Of a stretch of DNA of 64,000 nt, positions 1 to 7,159 are shown in pieces. Source of the stretch: Aestuariivivens sediminis (GTDB lineage: Bacteria > Bacteroidota > Bacteroidia > Flavobacteriales > Flavobacteriaceae); NCBI RefSeq assembly GCF_022662105.1, contig NZ_JAKMCP010000004.1, positions 186,001 to 250,000 on the forward strand, in the 5' to 3' direction. The notes under the pieces were generated by a model that saw only the letters and a list, made by a program, of their open reading frames with translations, ran no database searches and had not been told where the DNA came from. Within the stretch, counting starts at the first letter, position 1. Every line of letters starts with the position of its first letter. The translations under genes and the position numbers were made by a program.

Positions 1-1
1 T

Positions 2-421
2 AAGAAAGAATTGGCCAGACTGCCCTTATTTGGGTTTTTTTATAAGCGGACTTGCATCATGGTCGATAGAAGTTCGGAAAAGAGTAGAAAAGGGGTGTTT
101 TTAAGGGCCCAGCGTCGGTTAAAGCAAGGGCTTAGCATTTGTATCTTTCCGGAGGGCGGGGTGCCTGAAGAGCGTATTATTTTGGACGAATTTAAAGATG
201 GGGCATTCAGATTGGCCATAAACCATAAGATTCCTATAGTTCCAATAACGTTTTTTGACAACAAAAAACGCTTTTCTTATTCGCTTTTTAGCGGAGGCCC
301 CGGATTGATGCGAGTAAAGGTCCACAAGTTTTTATCGACAGATCATTTAACTATTGAGGATACTAAATTCTTAAATCATCAAGCCAGGACTGTTATTTTG
401 AATGCCCTGAAAAGCCAATAA
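2..421 (+). CDS. 1-acyl-sn-glycerol-3-phosphate acyltransferase (PlsC family), 5' truncated by window edge
   Basis: This is the C-terminal part of a PlsC/LPLAT-type acyltransferase, which transfers a fatty acyl group to lysophosphatidic acid at the inner membrane. The reading frame is open to the left edge, so the true start and the HxxxxD catalytic motif lie outside the window. What is visible is the glycerol-phosphate-binding block FPEGG, followed by EFKDGAFRLA and IPIVPITF, in the order expected for the family. The family call is firm; the exact acyl substrate cannot be read. A hairpin follows the stop codon. A second, complete family member lies at 39871-40617. Confidence 0.82.
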   Translation, partial: KKELARLPLFGFFYKRTCIMVDRSSEKSRKGVFLRAQRRLKQGLSICIFPEGGVPEERIILDEFKDGAFRLAINHKIPIVPITFFDNKKRFSYSLFSGGPGLMRVKVHKFLSTDHLTIEDTKFLNHQARTVILNALKSQ

Positions 422-422
422 A

Positions 423-449
423 AAAACTGCCCTTTAAAAGAGCAGTTTT
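423..449. terminator. Bidirectional hairpin terminator between acyltransferase and barrel gene
   Basis: A perfect 8-bp stem (AAAACTGC at 423-430, GCAGTTTT at 442-449) with an 11-nt loop lies just after the acyltransferase stop. A- and T-rich flanks let it serve either strand of this convergent gene pair. Confidence 0.75.
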
Positions 450-509
450 GTTTGATATTGATTTTCGGACTTAACCATAGAAAATCAATATCCAGATCTA
501 ACCAAAAAC

Positions 510-2042
510 CTAAAATTTAATAGCAAATCCTGTATAAACCCCTATAAAATAAGGCTTAAAATTACCGGAAGTATTGCTAAATGTGTTTATTTGATATTTA
601 AATAGGGGCTCTAAATTAAAATCTAATCTTTTAGACATTTTATAGTTGAGGCCAAGCCCGAAATTGGCACTGTAACTCACTTTATTGATATTGTTCGCTC
701 GCCCTAAAAATGTTTTAGAACTATTGTTCTCGGAGTAAATCTTATTTTCATTTAAGAAAAATGAACTAAATCCACCTATTAGGTTAAGTCCGAACTTTTT
801 ATCCAGAACGGCGTATTGAATTTCCAATGGAATTTCTATATAACCGAATTCCTGATTAATAGAAGTGTCTGTAGCTGAAGATAGTAAGCCCGCACTACTT
901 TTAAAATTAATATTGTCCGCACCGGCGAATGATGTTGTACTCGCAGAACTTATAGTGGTTAAGGAGTAACCAGAATCATATTTTATGTTTGCAAAAGAAG
1001 CCGAATTGGGAGTTTCACGGGATCCTATCGATTGATAAACGACAACGTCGTTGGTGTTATACCCTAATCGGACCCTGTTGATACCGGAGCGAATCTGTAA
1101 TTTTTTATTAACAGCATAACTGGCCCTTATACCATAGCTCATATTTAATTCACCTGTTTTGGCATTATTGCTCAATTGAGGGTCTATTGAGGAACCTTCA
1201 CCCAAACTATTAAAATAAACAGGCGCAGCGTTTGGGGCAACACTCCACCTGTTAAATTTCTCTTCTTCAATGCGTTCTTTGAGGTCTGTATTGATGATAT
1301 CCTCAAGAGATAGTTCCTCCTGTTCTTCCGCAGCAGTATTGGAATTATTTTTTGCCACTACCGTTGAATCGGCGGTGGTGATGTTGTCGATAAGCGTATT
1401 AGGATTTCCTGAGTTGTCGGGATTATTCCCTAAGTTATCCAGCCCATCCTGTTGCGATGTTGAACGGGTGGCCTTGGCGAGCCTTGTGCTATTCTCCTTT
1501 GCCAGAATTTCTTCAGAAGTACTGTTATCGGTACCCCCATGAGGCGTTTGCGATTTCTCTAAAAGCACATGTTCATTTGAGGTGACCGGAGATTCCACAA
1601 CAGAATGTGGTGAAGGAGGTAATACCCTTAAAGGATGAGTTGTACTTTCCGAATGCCCGCTATTTTCAGTGCCCTTTTCCTGATTGAGATTCAGTTGCTC
1701 TTCGGTACCCGATATGGCCTCGTTACTTGGTTTGTTATAAAGTCCTGCCGGGGTTGCTTCATTGCGGGAACTGTTTTCAATTGTGCTTTCTGTGTCGACT
1801 ACTTGAGGCAAAGGATTTTGTGCATCCTTACTGGAATTAAAATATAAATACCCCATGGTAAGCAACACGGCTAATAGTGCAGCAACACCTCCATATGGCA
1901 ACCAAATTGGAATTATGCGCCGTTTTTTCTTTTTATCCCTCAATCGGGATTCAATAGAATTCCAAACTTCGGGACGAGGACTAACCTCAAAGTCCTTAAA
2001 CTTTTCTTGAAATAATCTGTCTATATGTTTCTTTTCACCCAT
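510..2042 (-). CDS. Membrane-anchored putative anti-sigma factor fused to an outer-membrane beta-barrel domain
   Basis: This 510-residue protein has three visible parts. A charged cytoplasmic-looking head (residues 1-45) includes an EVWNSIESRL segment and a Lys/Arg-rich patch. It is followed by one transmembrane helix (about 47-67). A long low-complexity Asn/Ser/Thr/Glu linker (about 68-270) leads to a C-terminal part (about 275-510) rich in alternating aromatic strands and ending in Phe, as outer-membrane barrels do. The gene overlaps the ECF sigma gene by 1 bp and is translated after it, the usual place for an anti-sigma factor. The anti-sigma role is inferred from position and the head-plus-helix layout. 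One chain would have to cross both membranes. Confidence 0.6.
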   Translation of the reverse strand: MGEKKHIDRLFQEKFKDFEVSPRPEVWNSIESRLRDKKKKRRIIPIWLPYGGVAALLAVLLTMGYLYFNSSKDAQNPLPQVVDTESTIENSSRNEATPAGLYNKPSNEAISGTEEQLNLNQEKGTENSGHSESTTHPLRVLPPSPHSVVESPVTSNEHVLLEKSQTPHGGTDNSTSEEILAKENSTRLAKATRSTSQQDGLDNLGNNPDNSGNPNTLIDNITTADSTVVAKNNSNTAAEEQEELSLEDIINTDLKERIEEEKFNRWSVAPNAAPVYFNSLGEGSSIDPQLSNNAKTGELNMSYGIRASYAVNKKLQIRSGINRVRLGYNTNDVVVYQSIGSRETPNSASFANIKYDSGYSLTTISSASTTSFAGADNINFKSSAGLLSSATDTSINQEFGYIEIPLEIQYAVLDKKFGLNLIGGFSSFFLNENKIYSENNSSKTFLGRANNINKVSYSANFGLGLNYKMSKRLDFNLEPLFKYQINTFSNTSGNFKPYFIGVYTGFAIKF

Positions 2043-2596
2043 TATAATGACTGAATATGTTCACTTAAATTATAATTTTCAACGGTCCGTTTCAAAATTT
2101 GCCGTGCTCTGGATAAGTTTGATTTTGAAGTTCCTATACTAATGTTAAGCATATTGGCAATCTCTTTATGCGAATAGCCGTCCAATACATAAAGGTTAAA
2201 AACCAAGCGATACCGATCGGGCAACGCTTGTATAGCCTTCAGAAGATAATCCAGCGATACCGCATCTTCGTTAACCTCTATGTTAAAATCTTCTACTTCA
2301 TTTTCATTGACAATATTAAACACCTTCTCTGTCCTGTAATGCTGTAAGGCGGTATTAATGGTAATGCGTTTTATCCAACCTTCAAAAGATCCTTTGTGCT
2401 TAAATTGTTCAATTTTATCAAAAATGGTTAAAAATGCATCTTGCAAGTTGTCTTCCGCCTGCTCATAATTATTTGAGTACTTTAAGCAAATTGAGAATAA
2501 TTTACTCGAAAAGAGCTTATATAATTCTTCTTGTGCTTTAGTATCATGGTTTTTGCAATGTTCTATGAGTTGCTCTAAACTCAAATTAAAACGCAT
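2042..2596 (-). CDS. ECF (group 4) RNA polymerase sigma factor
   Basis: This 184-residue sigma-70 family protein directs RNA polymerase to alternative promoters. Region 2 spans about residues 20-90 (Asp/Ala-rich DNLQDAFLTIFDKI block, then GWIKRITIN). Region 4 spans about 125-175, with a helix-turn-helix (YSHKEIANML, then GTSKSNLSRAR). Length and the absence of region 3 fit ECF sigma factors. It overlaps the downstream putative anti-sigma/barrel gene by 1 bp and follows a lipoprotein gene by 25 bp, so the three genes probably form one transcript. An ECF-type promoter candidate upstream of the lipoprotein gene suggests autoregulation. Confidence 0.93.
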   Translation of the reverse strand: MRFNLSLEQLIEHCKNHDTKAQEELYKLFSSKLFSICLKYSNNYEQAEDNLQDAFLTIFDKIEQFKHKGSFEGWIKRITINTALQHYRTEKVFNIVNENEVEDFNIEVNEDAVSLDYLLKAIQALPDRYRLVFNLYVLDGYSHKEIANMLNISIGTSKSNLSRARQILKRTVENYNLSEHIQSL

Positions 2597-2621
2597 TTAC
2601 TGTTAATGTTTTTCTATATGG

Positions 2622-3035
2622 TCAATCCATAACCGGCACTTCAATGGTTAAATATTGGTCTTCACCGTCGATGTTTTCCCCTTGCCAAAACTTAAAGATA
2701 TACGAACCATTGCTCGTAACAATAAAATTAAAAGTAGCCTCAACTAAGTCATCTGCAAGGTCTGAACAATTGTTATGATTTTCAAATACATAAGTAATCG
2801 GTGCAACTGTACGTATGTTATTATCTTTTACATAATAAAAATTTCTAAAGGTATGACAGGTGGTTGGCCGGTAATAATAGACGGTGATAGGATAGGTTTG
2901 ACCTAACACGAATTCGTCGGGCATATCAACGCTTTCCACGGGTAATATCTCTAATACATAACTGTCGGAATCATCATTTATACTACAGGACACCAATAGC
3001 ATAAATACAAATCCTAAAATAAAAATGTTTTTCAT
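2622..3035 (-). CDS. Small putative lipoprotein, first gene of the ECF sigma operon
   Basis: This 137-residue protein of unknown function starts with a hydrophobic signal peptide ending in a lipobox (LLVSC, lipidated Cys17). It should therefore be membrane-anchored and face the periplasm or cell surface. The mature part is beta-rich with a few Cys residues (TCHTF, NNCSDL) and no domain I recognise. It lies 25 bp upstream of the sigma gene on the same strand, directly behind a CGCAACCTTT/ATCTAA promoter candidate. It may be a signal-sensing partner or an output of the sigma/anti-sigma system; both are inference. Confidence 0.75.
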   Translation of the reverse strand: MKNIFILGFVFMLLVSCSINDDSDSYVLEILPVESVDMPDEFVLGQTYPITVYYYRPTTCHTFRNFYYVKDNNIRTVAPITYVFENHNNCSDLADDLVEATFNFIVTSNGSYIFKFWQGENIDGEDQYLTIEVPVMD

Positions 3036-3060
3036 AAATTTCTCTTCTAATCTTTTTCAA

Positions 3061-3089
3061 TTAGATGAATAGAGAAATAAAAGGTTGCG
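3061..3089 (-). promoter_or_regulatory. Putative ECF-sigma promoter upstream of the lipoprotein-sigma operon
   Basis: On the minus strand, CGCAACCTTT (3080-3089) is followed 16 nt after AACC by ATCTAA (3061-3066), leaving roughly a 20-nt leader before the lipoprotein start. The AAC core and TCTA-type -10 resemble ECF promoters in general. The same layout occurs at 4200-4228 with identical spacing. Confidence 0.55.
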
Positions 3090-3092
3090 CCT

Positions 3093-3136
3093 AAAACCAA
3101 AAAAATCTCGAATTATTTCGAGATTTTTTTGGTTTT
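3093..3136 (-). terminator. recA terminator, long perfect stem overlapping the stop codon
   Basis: A perfect 20-bp inverted repeat (3093-3112 and 3117-3136) with a 4-nt loop, containing a run of seven T in the arm, sits right at the end of recA and shares two bases with its stop codon. The downstream ECF-type promoter begins a few bases beyond it. Confidence 0.85.
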
Positions 3137-4133
3137 ATTCTTGTTTGAGGAATTCTTTTATTTTATCCTCCAGTTCATCTAAAAGTTCCGGATTATCCTT
3201 TATTATCGTTTTAACTGCATCCCGGCCTTGTCCTAACTTTGTTTCTCCATAGCTAAACCAGGATCCACTTTTATTAATGATTTCGTAGTCGACCGCGAGA
3301 TCTAAAACTTCACCTACTTTAGAAATACCTTCGCCGTACATAATGTCAAATTCTGCTGCTTTAAAAGGTGGGGCTACTTTGTTTTTAACCACTTTAACAC
3401 GAGTTTTATTTCCTAAAACGTCCCCGTTGCTGTTTTTTATTTGGGTGGACCGCCTAATGTCCAACCTAACAGAAGCATAAAATTTAAGGGCGTTACCTCC
3501 GGTGGTTGTTTCGGGATTGCCAAACATGACACCAATTTTTTCGCGTAACTGATTAATAAATATAACCGTACAATTGGTTTTACTAATGGAAGCGGTTAGT
3601 TTTCTCAGAGCCTGAGACATTAAACGCGCATGAAGACCCATTTTAGAATCTCCCATTTCACCTTCAATTTCACTTTTAGGAGTTAGAGCTGCAACAGAGT
3701 CAATAATGACAATGTCAATAGCACCCGAGCGGATGAGATTGTCGGCAATCTCGAGAGCCTGTTCCCCATTGTCGGGTTGTGAAATGATTAAATTGTCAAT
3801 ATCAACACCTAGTTTTTCAGCATAAAACCTGTCAAAAGCATGTTCAGCATCAATAAAAGCGGCAATACCACCATTTTTTTGTGCTTCTGCAATGGCATGC
3901 AGGGTCAAAGTCGTTTTACCGGACGATTCAGGACCATAGATTTCAATAACTCTACCTCTTGGATAACCTCCTACACCTAATGCAATGTCCAATCCCAAAG
4001 ACCCTGAGGAGATCGCATCGACATCGACAACTGCGGCATCACTCATTTTCATTACAGTTCCTTTGCCATAAGCTTTGTCTAACTTATCTAAAGTAAGCTT
4101 GAGGGCTTTTAATTTTGCTTCTTTTTCACTCAT
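3135..4133 (-). CDS. recA: Recombinase RecA
   Basis: RecA forms filaments on single-stranded DNA, catalyses strand exchange with ATP and triggers LexA-type autoproteolysis. The Walker A motif GPESSGKT is at residues 67-74. The DNA-binding L1/L2 loops and the [22 protein letters not shown] block are intact. At 332 residues it is slightly short at the C-terminus compared with E. coli, as is usual in Bacteroidota. It is monocistronic: a strong hairpin lies at its 3' end and a 353-bp gap separates it from trhO. I saw no obvious LexA box in the upstream gap. Confidence 0.98.
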   Translation of the reverse strand: MSEKEAKLKALKLTLDKLDKAYGKGTVMKMSDAAVVDVDAISSGSLGLDIALGVGGYPRGRVIEIYGPESSGKTTLTLHAIAEAQKNGGIAAFIDAEHAFDRFYAEKLGVDIDNLIISQPDNGEQALEIADNLIRSGAIDIVIIDSVAALTPKSEIEGEMGDSKMGLHARLMSQALRKLTASISKTNCTVIFINQLREKIGVMFGNPETTTGGNALKFYASVRLDIRRSTQIKNSNGDVLGNKTRVKVVKNKVAPPFKAAEFDIMYGEGISKVGEVLDLAVDYEIINKSGSWFSYGETKLGQGRDAVKTIIKDNPELLDELEDKIKEFLKQE

Positions 4134-4199
4134 TTATTTGAAATTCTCTTGTTATGCATGCTAAAGTAATACAAGTTTTTTCAGAATACAATTTTATAA

Positions 4200-4228
4200 C
4201 GCAACCTTTTTAAACATTTTGTATCTAA
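4200..4228 (+). promoter_or_regulatory. Putative ECF-sigma promoter of the 37-residue peptide gene
   Basis: CGCAACCTTT (4200-4209) is followed, with 16 nt between AACC and the second box, by ATCTAA (4223-4228). This matches the element upstream of the sigma operon (3061-3089) in both boxes and in spacing. Transcription would start near 4235, ahead of the GTG at 4254. Confidence 0.55.
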
Positions 4229-4253
4229 CTACTAAAGTGGGAAAATTTTTGCT

Positions 4254-4367
4254 GTGAAGAAGAACCATTTAAACCACTTTTACCTGTTAATATTTGGTTT
4301 AGCCGCTAGCCTTATTCCAATGGCAGCTGATAATCTGATGGTGACTAACCACAATAGGCGACTTTAA
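4254..4367 (+). CDS. Putative 37-residue secreted or membrane peptide
   Basis: This small open frame starts with GTG, a Lys-Lys pair, and then a hydrophobic stretch (about residues 10-25) ending in an Ala-rich PMAAD site that resembles a signal-peptidase site. The predicted mature tail is only about a dozen residues, rich in Asn and Arg. It sits between an ECF-type promoter candidate (4200-4228) and a strong hairpin terminator (4385-4415), so it forms a complete independent unit. I recognise no family. It could alternatively be a non-coding transcript. Its control by the neighbouring sigma factor is inferred from the shared promoter motif. Confidence 0.5.
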   Translation: MKKNHLNHFYLLIFGLAASLIPMAADNLMVTNHNRRL

Positions 4368-4384
4368 TACTAATGAGCCAAAAG

Positions 4385-4415
4385 AAGCACTTTAAGTTTT
4401 ATAAAGTGCTTTTTT
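4385..4415 (+). terminator. Terminator of the 37-residue peptide unit
   Basis: A 10-bp perfect stem (AAGCACTTTA at 4385-4394, TAAAGTGCTT at 4402-4411) with a 7-nt loop is followed by T residues to 4415. Confidence 0.82.
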
Positions 4416-4416
4416 A

Positions 4417-4444
4417 TTGGATCAAGTTAAAAGTTGTACTTTTG
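4417..4444 (+). promoter_or_regulatory. Bacteroidota housekeeping-type promoter of the trhO operon
   Basis: TTGG at 4417-4420 and TACTTTTG at 4437-4444 match the Bacteroidota -33/-7 consensus (TTG, then TAnnTTTG), with 17 nt between TTG and TA. It starts just after the preceding terminator and lies about 40 bp upstream of the trhO ATG. Confidence 0.72.
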
Positions 4445-4486
4445 CAGTCTAAAATCATTTCTTTAATCTTAAAACATTAGTATAGC

Positions 4487-5560
4487 ATGCAACTGTACAA
4501 TACATTAAGCGCTAAAGAAAGAGCAGCATTAATCGATAGTGCAGGAAAACATCGGTTAACGCTTTCTTTTTATAAATATGCCAAAATTACTCACCCCCAG
4601 GAGTTTAGAGATCATCTGTTCATTACCTGGGACTCCCTGGACGTCTTGGGCAGGATTTATGTCGCACACGAAGGAATTAATGCGCAACTGTCGCTTCCTG
4701 CAGACCGTTTTAACGCATTTAAGGCGCATTTGGATGCTATTGATTTTTTAAAAGGAATCCGTTTGAATATTGCAGTCGAGCAAGACAACAAATCATTTTT
4801 AAAGCTTAAGGTTAAGGTAAGGCACAAAATTGTTGCCGACGGCTTAAATGATGACACCTTCGATGTTACCAATAAAGGGGTTCATGTAGATGCCGTGACA
4901 TTCAACACCCTTATTGAAGATCGCGACACTGTTGTGGTGGATATGCGTAATCATTACGAGAGTGAAATCGGTCATTTTAAAAATGCCATAACCCCGGATG
5001 TAGACACGTTTAGGGAATCTTTGGATATTATTGAAAACGATTTAAGGGAACACAAAGAAGATAAAAAGCTGGTAATGTATTGTACCGGAGGAATCCGCTG
5101 CGAAAAGGCCAGTGCTTACTTTAAACACAAAGGGTTTAAAAATGTGTATCAATTGGAAGGCGGTATTATTGATTACACCAGACAGGTAAAAGAACAAGGG
5201 ATTGAAAACAAGTTTTTAGGACAAAACTTTGTATTTGATGACAGGCGTGCCGAGCGGATTAGCCCCGATGTTATTGCCAATTGCCACCAATGCGGCAAAC
5301 CATTTGATGTCCATACTAATTGTGCAAATGAAGCCTGCCATTTATTATTCATTCAATGTGATCAATGCAAGGAGGAAATGAACAATTGCTGTTCTGCTAC
5401 CTGTAAAGAAATTCATGAATTGCCTTATGAAGAACAGAAGGCCTTACGAAAAGGACAGGGCAATAGTAACGATATTTTTAAAAAAGGACGTACAGATCAT
5501 TTACCCTATAAAAAGGATTTGAGGAATATTTTCGAAGTTTTCAAACCCCATAAAACGTAG
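4487..5560 (+). CDS. trhO: tRNA uridine-34 hydroxylase TrhO (rhodanese-domain, YceA family)
   Basis: TrhO uses O2 to convert wobble uridine 34 of certain tRNAs to 5-hydroxyuridine, the first step towards cmo5U/mo5U-type modifications. The 357-residue protein has an N-terminal ferredoxin-fold-like part (about 1-125) and a rhodanese domain with the active-site loop CTGGIRC (Cys199, Cys205). A C-terminal Cys-rich region (about 265-310) contains several CxxC pairs and could bind zinc. It heads an operon: the next gene, trhP, starts 7 bp after its stop and is the alternative enzyme for the same modification. A good -33/-7 promoter lies upstream. Confidence 0.93.
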   Translation: MQLYNTLSAKERAALIDSAGKHRLTLSFYKYAKITHPQEFRDHLFITWDSLDVLGRIYVAHEGINAQLSLPADRFNAFKAHLDAIDFLKGIRLNIAVEQDNKSFLKLKVKVRHKIVADGLNDDTFDVTNKGVHVDAVTFNTLIEDRDTVVVDMRNHYESEIGHFKNAITPDVDTFRESLDIIENDLREHKEDKKLVMYCTGGIRCEKASAYFKHKGFKNVYQLEGGIIDYTRQVKEQGIENKFLGQNFVFDDRRAERISPDVIANCHQCGKPFDVHTNCANEACHLLFIQCDQCKEEMNNCCSATCKEIHELPYEEQKALRKGQGNSNDIFKKGRTDHLPYKKDLRNIFEVFKPHKT

Positions 5561-5566
5561 CAGGCC

Positions 5567-6811
5567 ATGCAGAAAATAGAATTAATGGCGCCTGCAGGTA
5601 ATTTTGAATCTCTGCAAGCCGCTTTGGATCATGGTGCCGATTCGGTGTATTTTGGGGTTGAGCAATTAAACATGCGTGCGAGAGCCTCCATGAACTTCAC
5701 CTTAGAGGACCTTCAGGAAATTTCGAGAAGGTGTCATGCCAATAATGTCAAGACCTATTTAGCCCTGAATACCATTGTATACGATCACGATTTATCCATC
5801 GTAAAGACCTTAATTACCAAGGCTAAAGAAGCTCAAATTAGTGCTATTATTGCCATGGATCAGGCGGTAATTATGGCTGCGAGGGAAGCCGGTATGGAAG
5901 TGCATATTTCTACCCAGATTAATATTACCAATATTGAAACGGTAAAGTTTTATGCATTATTTGCCGATACCATGGTGTTAAGTCGTGAGTTGAGTTTGCG
6001 CCAGGTGAAAAAAATCACAGAGCAGATTGAAAAGGAAAAAATTAAGGGGCCATCGGGAAGACTTGTGGAAATTGAAATATTTGGTCATGGCGCACTTTGT
6101 ATGGCCATATCCGGTAAATGTTACATGAGTTTGCATTCGCAAAACGCTTCGGCAAACCGGGGAGCTTGCAAACAAAATTGCAGAAAAAAATACACCGTAA
6201 TCGATCAGGAAACGGGTTTTGAAATGGAATTGGATAACGAGTACATTATGTCTCCTAAGGACTTGTGTACCATCGATTTTTTAGATCAGGTTGCGGATAC
6301 CGGTATTAAAGTTTTAAAGATAGAAGGCCGGGGTCGGGCACCGGAATATGTCGCTCACGTGGTTAAATGCTATCGGGAAGCTATCGATAGTTTATACAAC
6401 GGGACATATCACCAAAGCAAGGTGAAGATCTGGATGCAAGACCTTGAAAAAGTTTACAATCGCGGATTTTGGAGTGGGTATTATTTAGGACAAAAATTGG
6501 GGGAGTGGAGTAAGGGATCGGGCTCTCATGCAACACAGAAAAAAGTGTACTTGGGTAAAGGCATACATTATTACCCAAAACCTGAAATAGGAGAGTTTAA
6601 AATTGAAGCTTATGACCTTGCCATTGGCGATACCCTATTGATTACAGGACCCACCACCGGAGCAAAGGAAATGGTACTGGAAGAGATGTTAGTGAACGAT
6701 CGGCGCCTGGAAAGCGCTACGAAAGGAGATTCAGTTACCATAAAACTTCCATTTAGAATTCGACCATCGGACAAGTTGTACAAAATGGTTGATCATAAAG
6801 TGGAGAAGTAA
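5567..6811 (+). CDS. trhP: Peptidase U32 family protein, probable TrhP (tRNA ho5U34 biosynthesis)
   Basis: U32 proteins are iron-sulfur enzymes named as peptidases; E. coli TrhP (YegQ) makes 5-hydroxyuridine-34 in an O2-independent, prephenate-dependent route. This 414-residue protein has the N-terminal barrel (LMAPAGNFESLQAAL start) and the U32 signature around residues 172-190. Cys178, Cys185, Cys201 and Cys205 are spaced as expected for a [4Fe-4S] site. It lies between trhO and a ferredoxin gene, whose ATG overlaps its stop codon (TAATG). That context favours TrhP over the U32 paralogues RlhA or UbiU/V. Confidence 0.88.
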   Translation: MQKIELMAPAGNFESLQAALDHGADSVYFGVEQLNMRARASMNFTLEDLQEISRRCHANNVKTYLALNTIVYDHDLSIVKTLITKAKEAQISAIIAMDQAVIMAAREAGMEVHISTQINITNIETVKFYALFADTMVLSRELSLRQVKKITEQIEKEKIKGPSGRLVEIEIFGHGALCMAISGKCYMSLHSQNASANRGACKQNCRKKYTVIDQETGFEMELDNEYIMSPKDLCTIDFLDQVADTGIKVLKIEGRGRAPEYVAHVVKCYREAIDSLYNGTYHQSKVKIWMQDLEKVYNRGFWSGYYLGQKLGEWSKGSGSHATQKKVYLGKGIHYYPKPEIGEFKIEAYDLAIGDTLLITGPTTGAKEMVLEEMLVNDRRLESATKGDSVTIKLPFRIRPSDKLYKMVDHKVEK

Positions 6812-7041
6812 TGGTTGTAGTGACCTTACAAAGGCAAAAATGTATAGGGTGTAACTATTGTGTGGAATTGGCACCAGGACAGTTTCAGATGTCAAAAAAG
6901 GACGGGAAGTCCGTTTTGTTGCATGCCATAGAAAAGAAAGGGTTTTTCACTTTAAAGTCTTCAGAGGATACTATTTTGGAATCCTGTGAAAATGCATCAA
7001 ATGCCTGCCCTGTTAAAATCATTTCTGTAAAACAGATTTAA
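6811..7041 (+). CDS. Small [4Fe-4S] ferredoxin, translationally coupled to trhP
   Basis: This 76-residue ferredoxin has Cys11-x2-Cys14-x2-Cys17 and a distal Cys66-Pro, the usual ligands for one [4Fe-4S] cluster, plus Cys59. The second cluster motif of 2[4Fe-4S] ferredoxins is missing. Its ATG overlaps the stop of trhP, implying coupled translation and roughly equal amounts. The likely role is electron delivery to, or cluster support of, the iron-sulfur enzyme TrhP. That is inferred from gene order; I know of no demonstrated ferredoxin partner for TrhP. Confidence 0.88.
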   Translation: MVVVTLQRQKCIGCNYCVELAPGQFQMSKKDGKSVLLHAIEKKGFFTLKSSEDTILESCENASNACPVKIISVKQI

Positions 7042-7159
7042 GTAATTGGTTGGGTCTTTTTTAAGTACTGAGAATAATTATATATTTACAAATGAAAATG
7101 AATTATTAACCTTCAGTTCGAAATAAGATAATTATTATCGAATTCATTATATAAAACAT

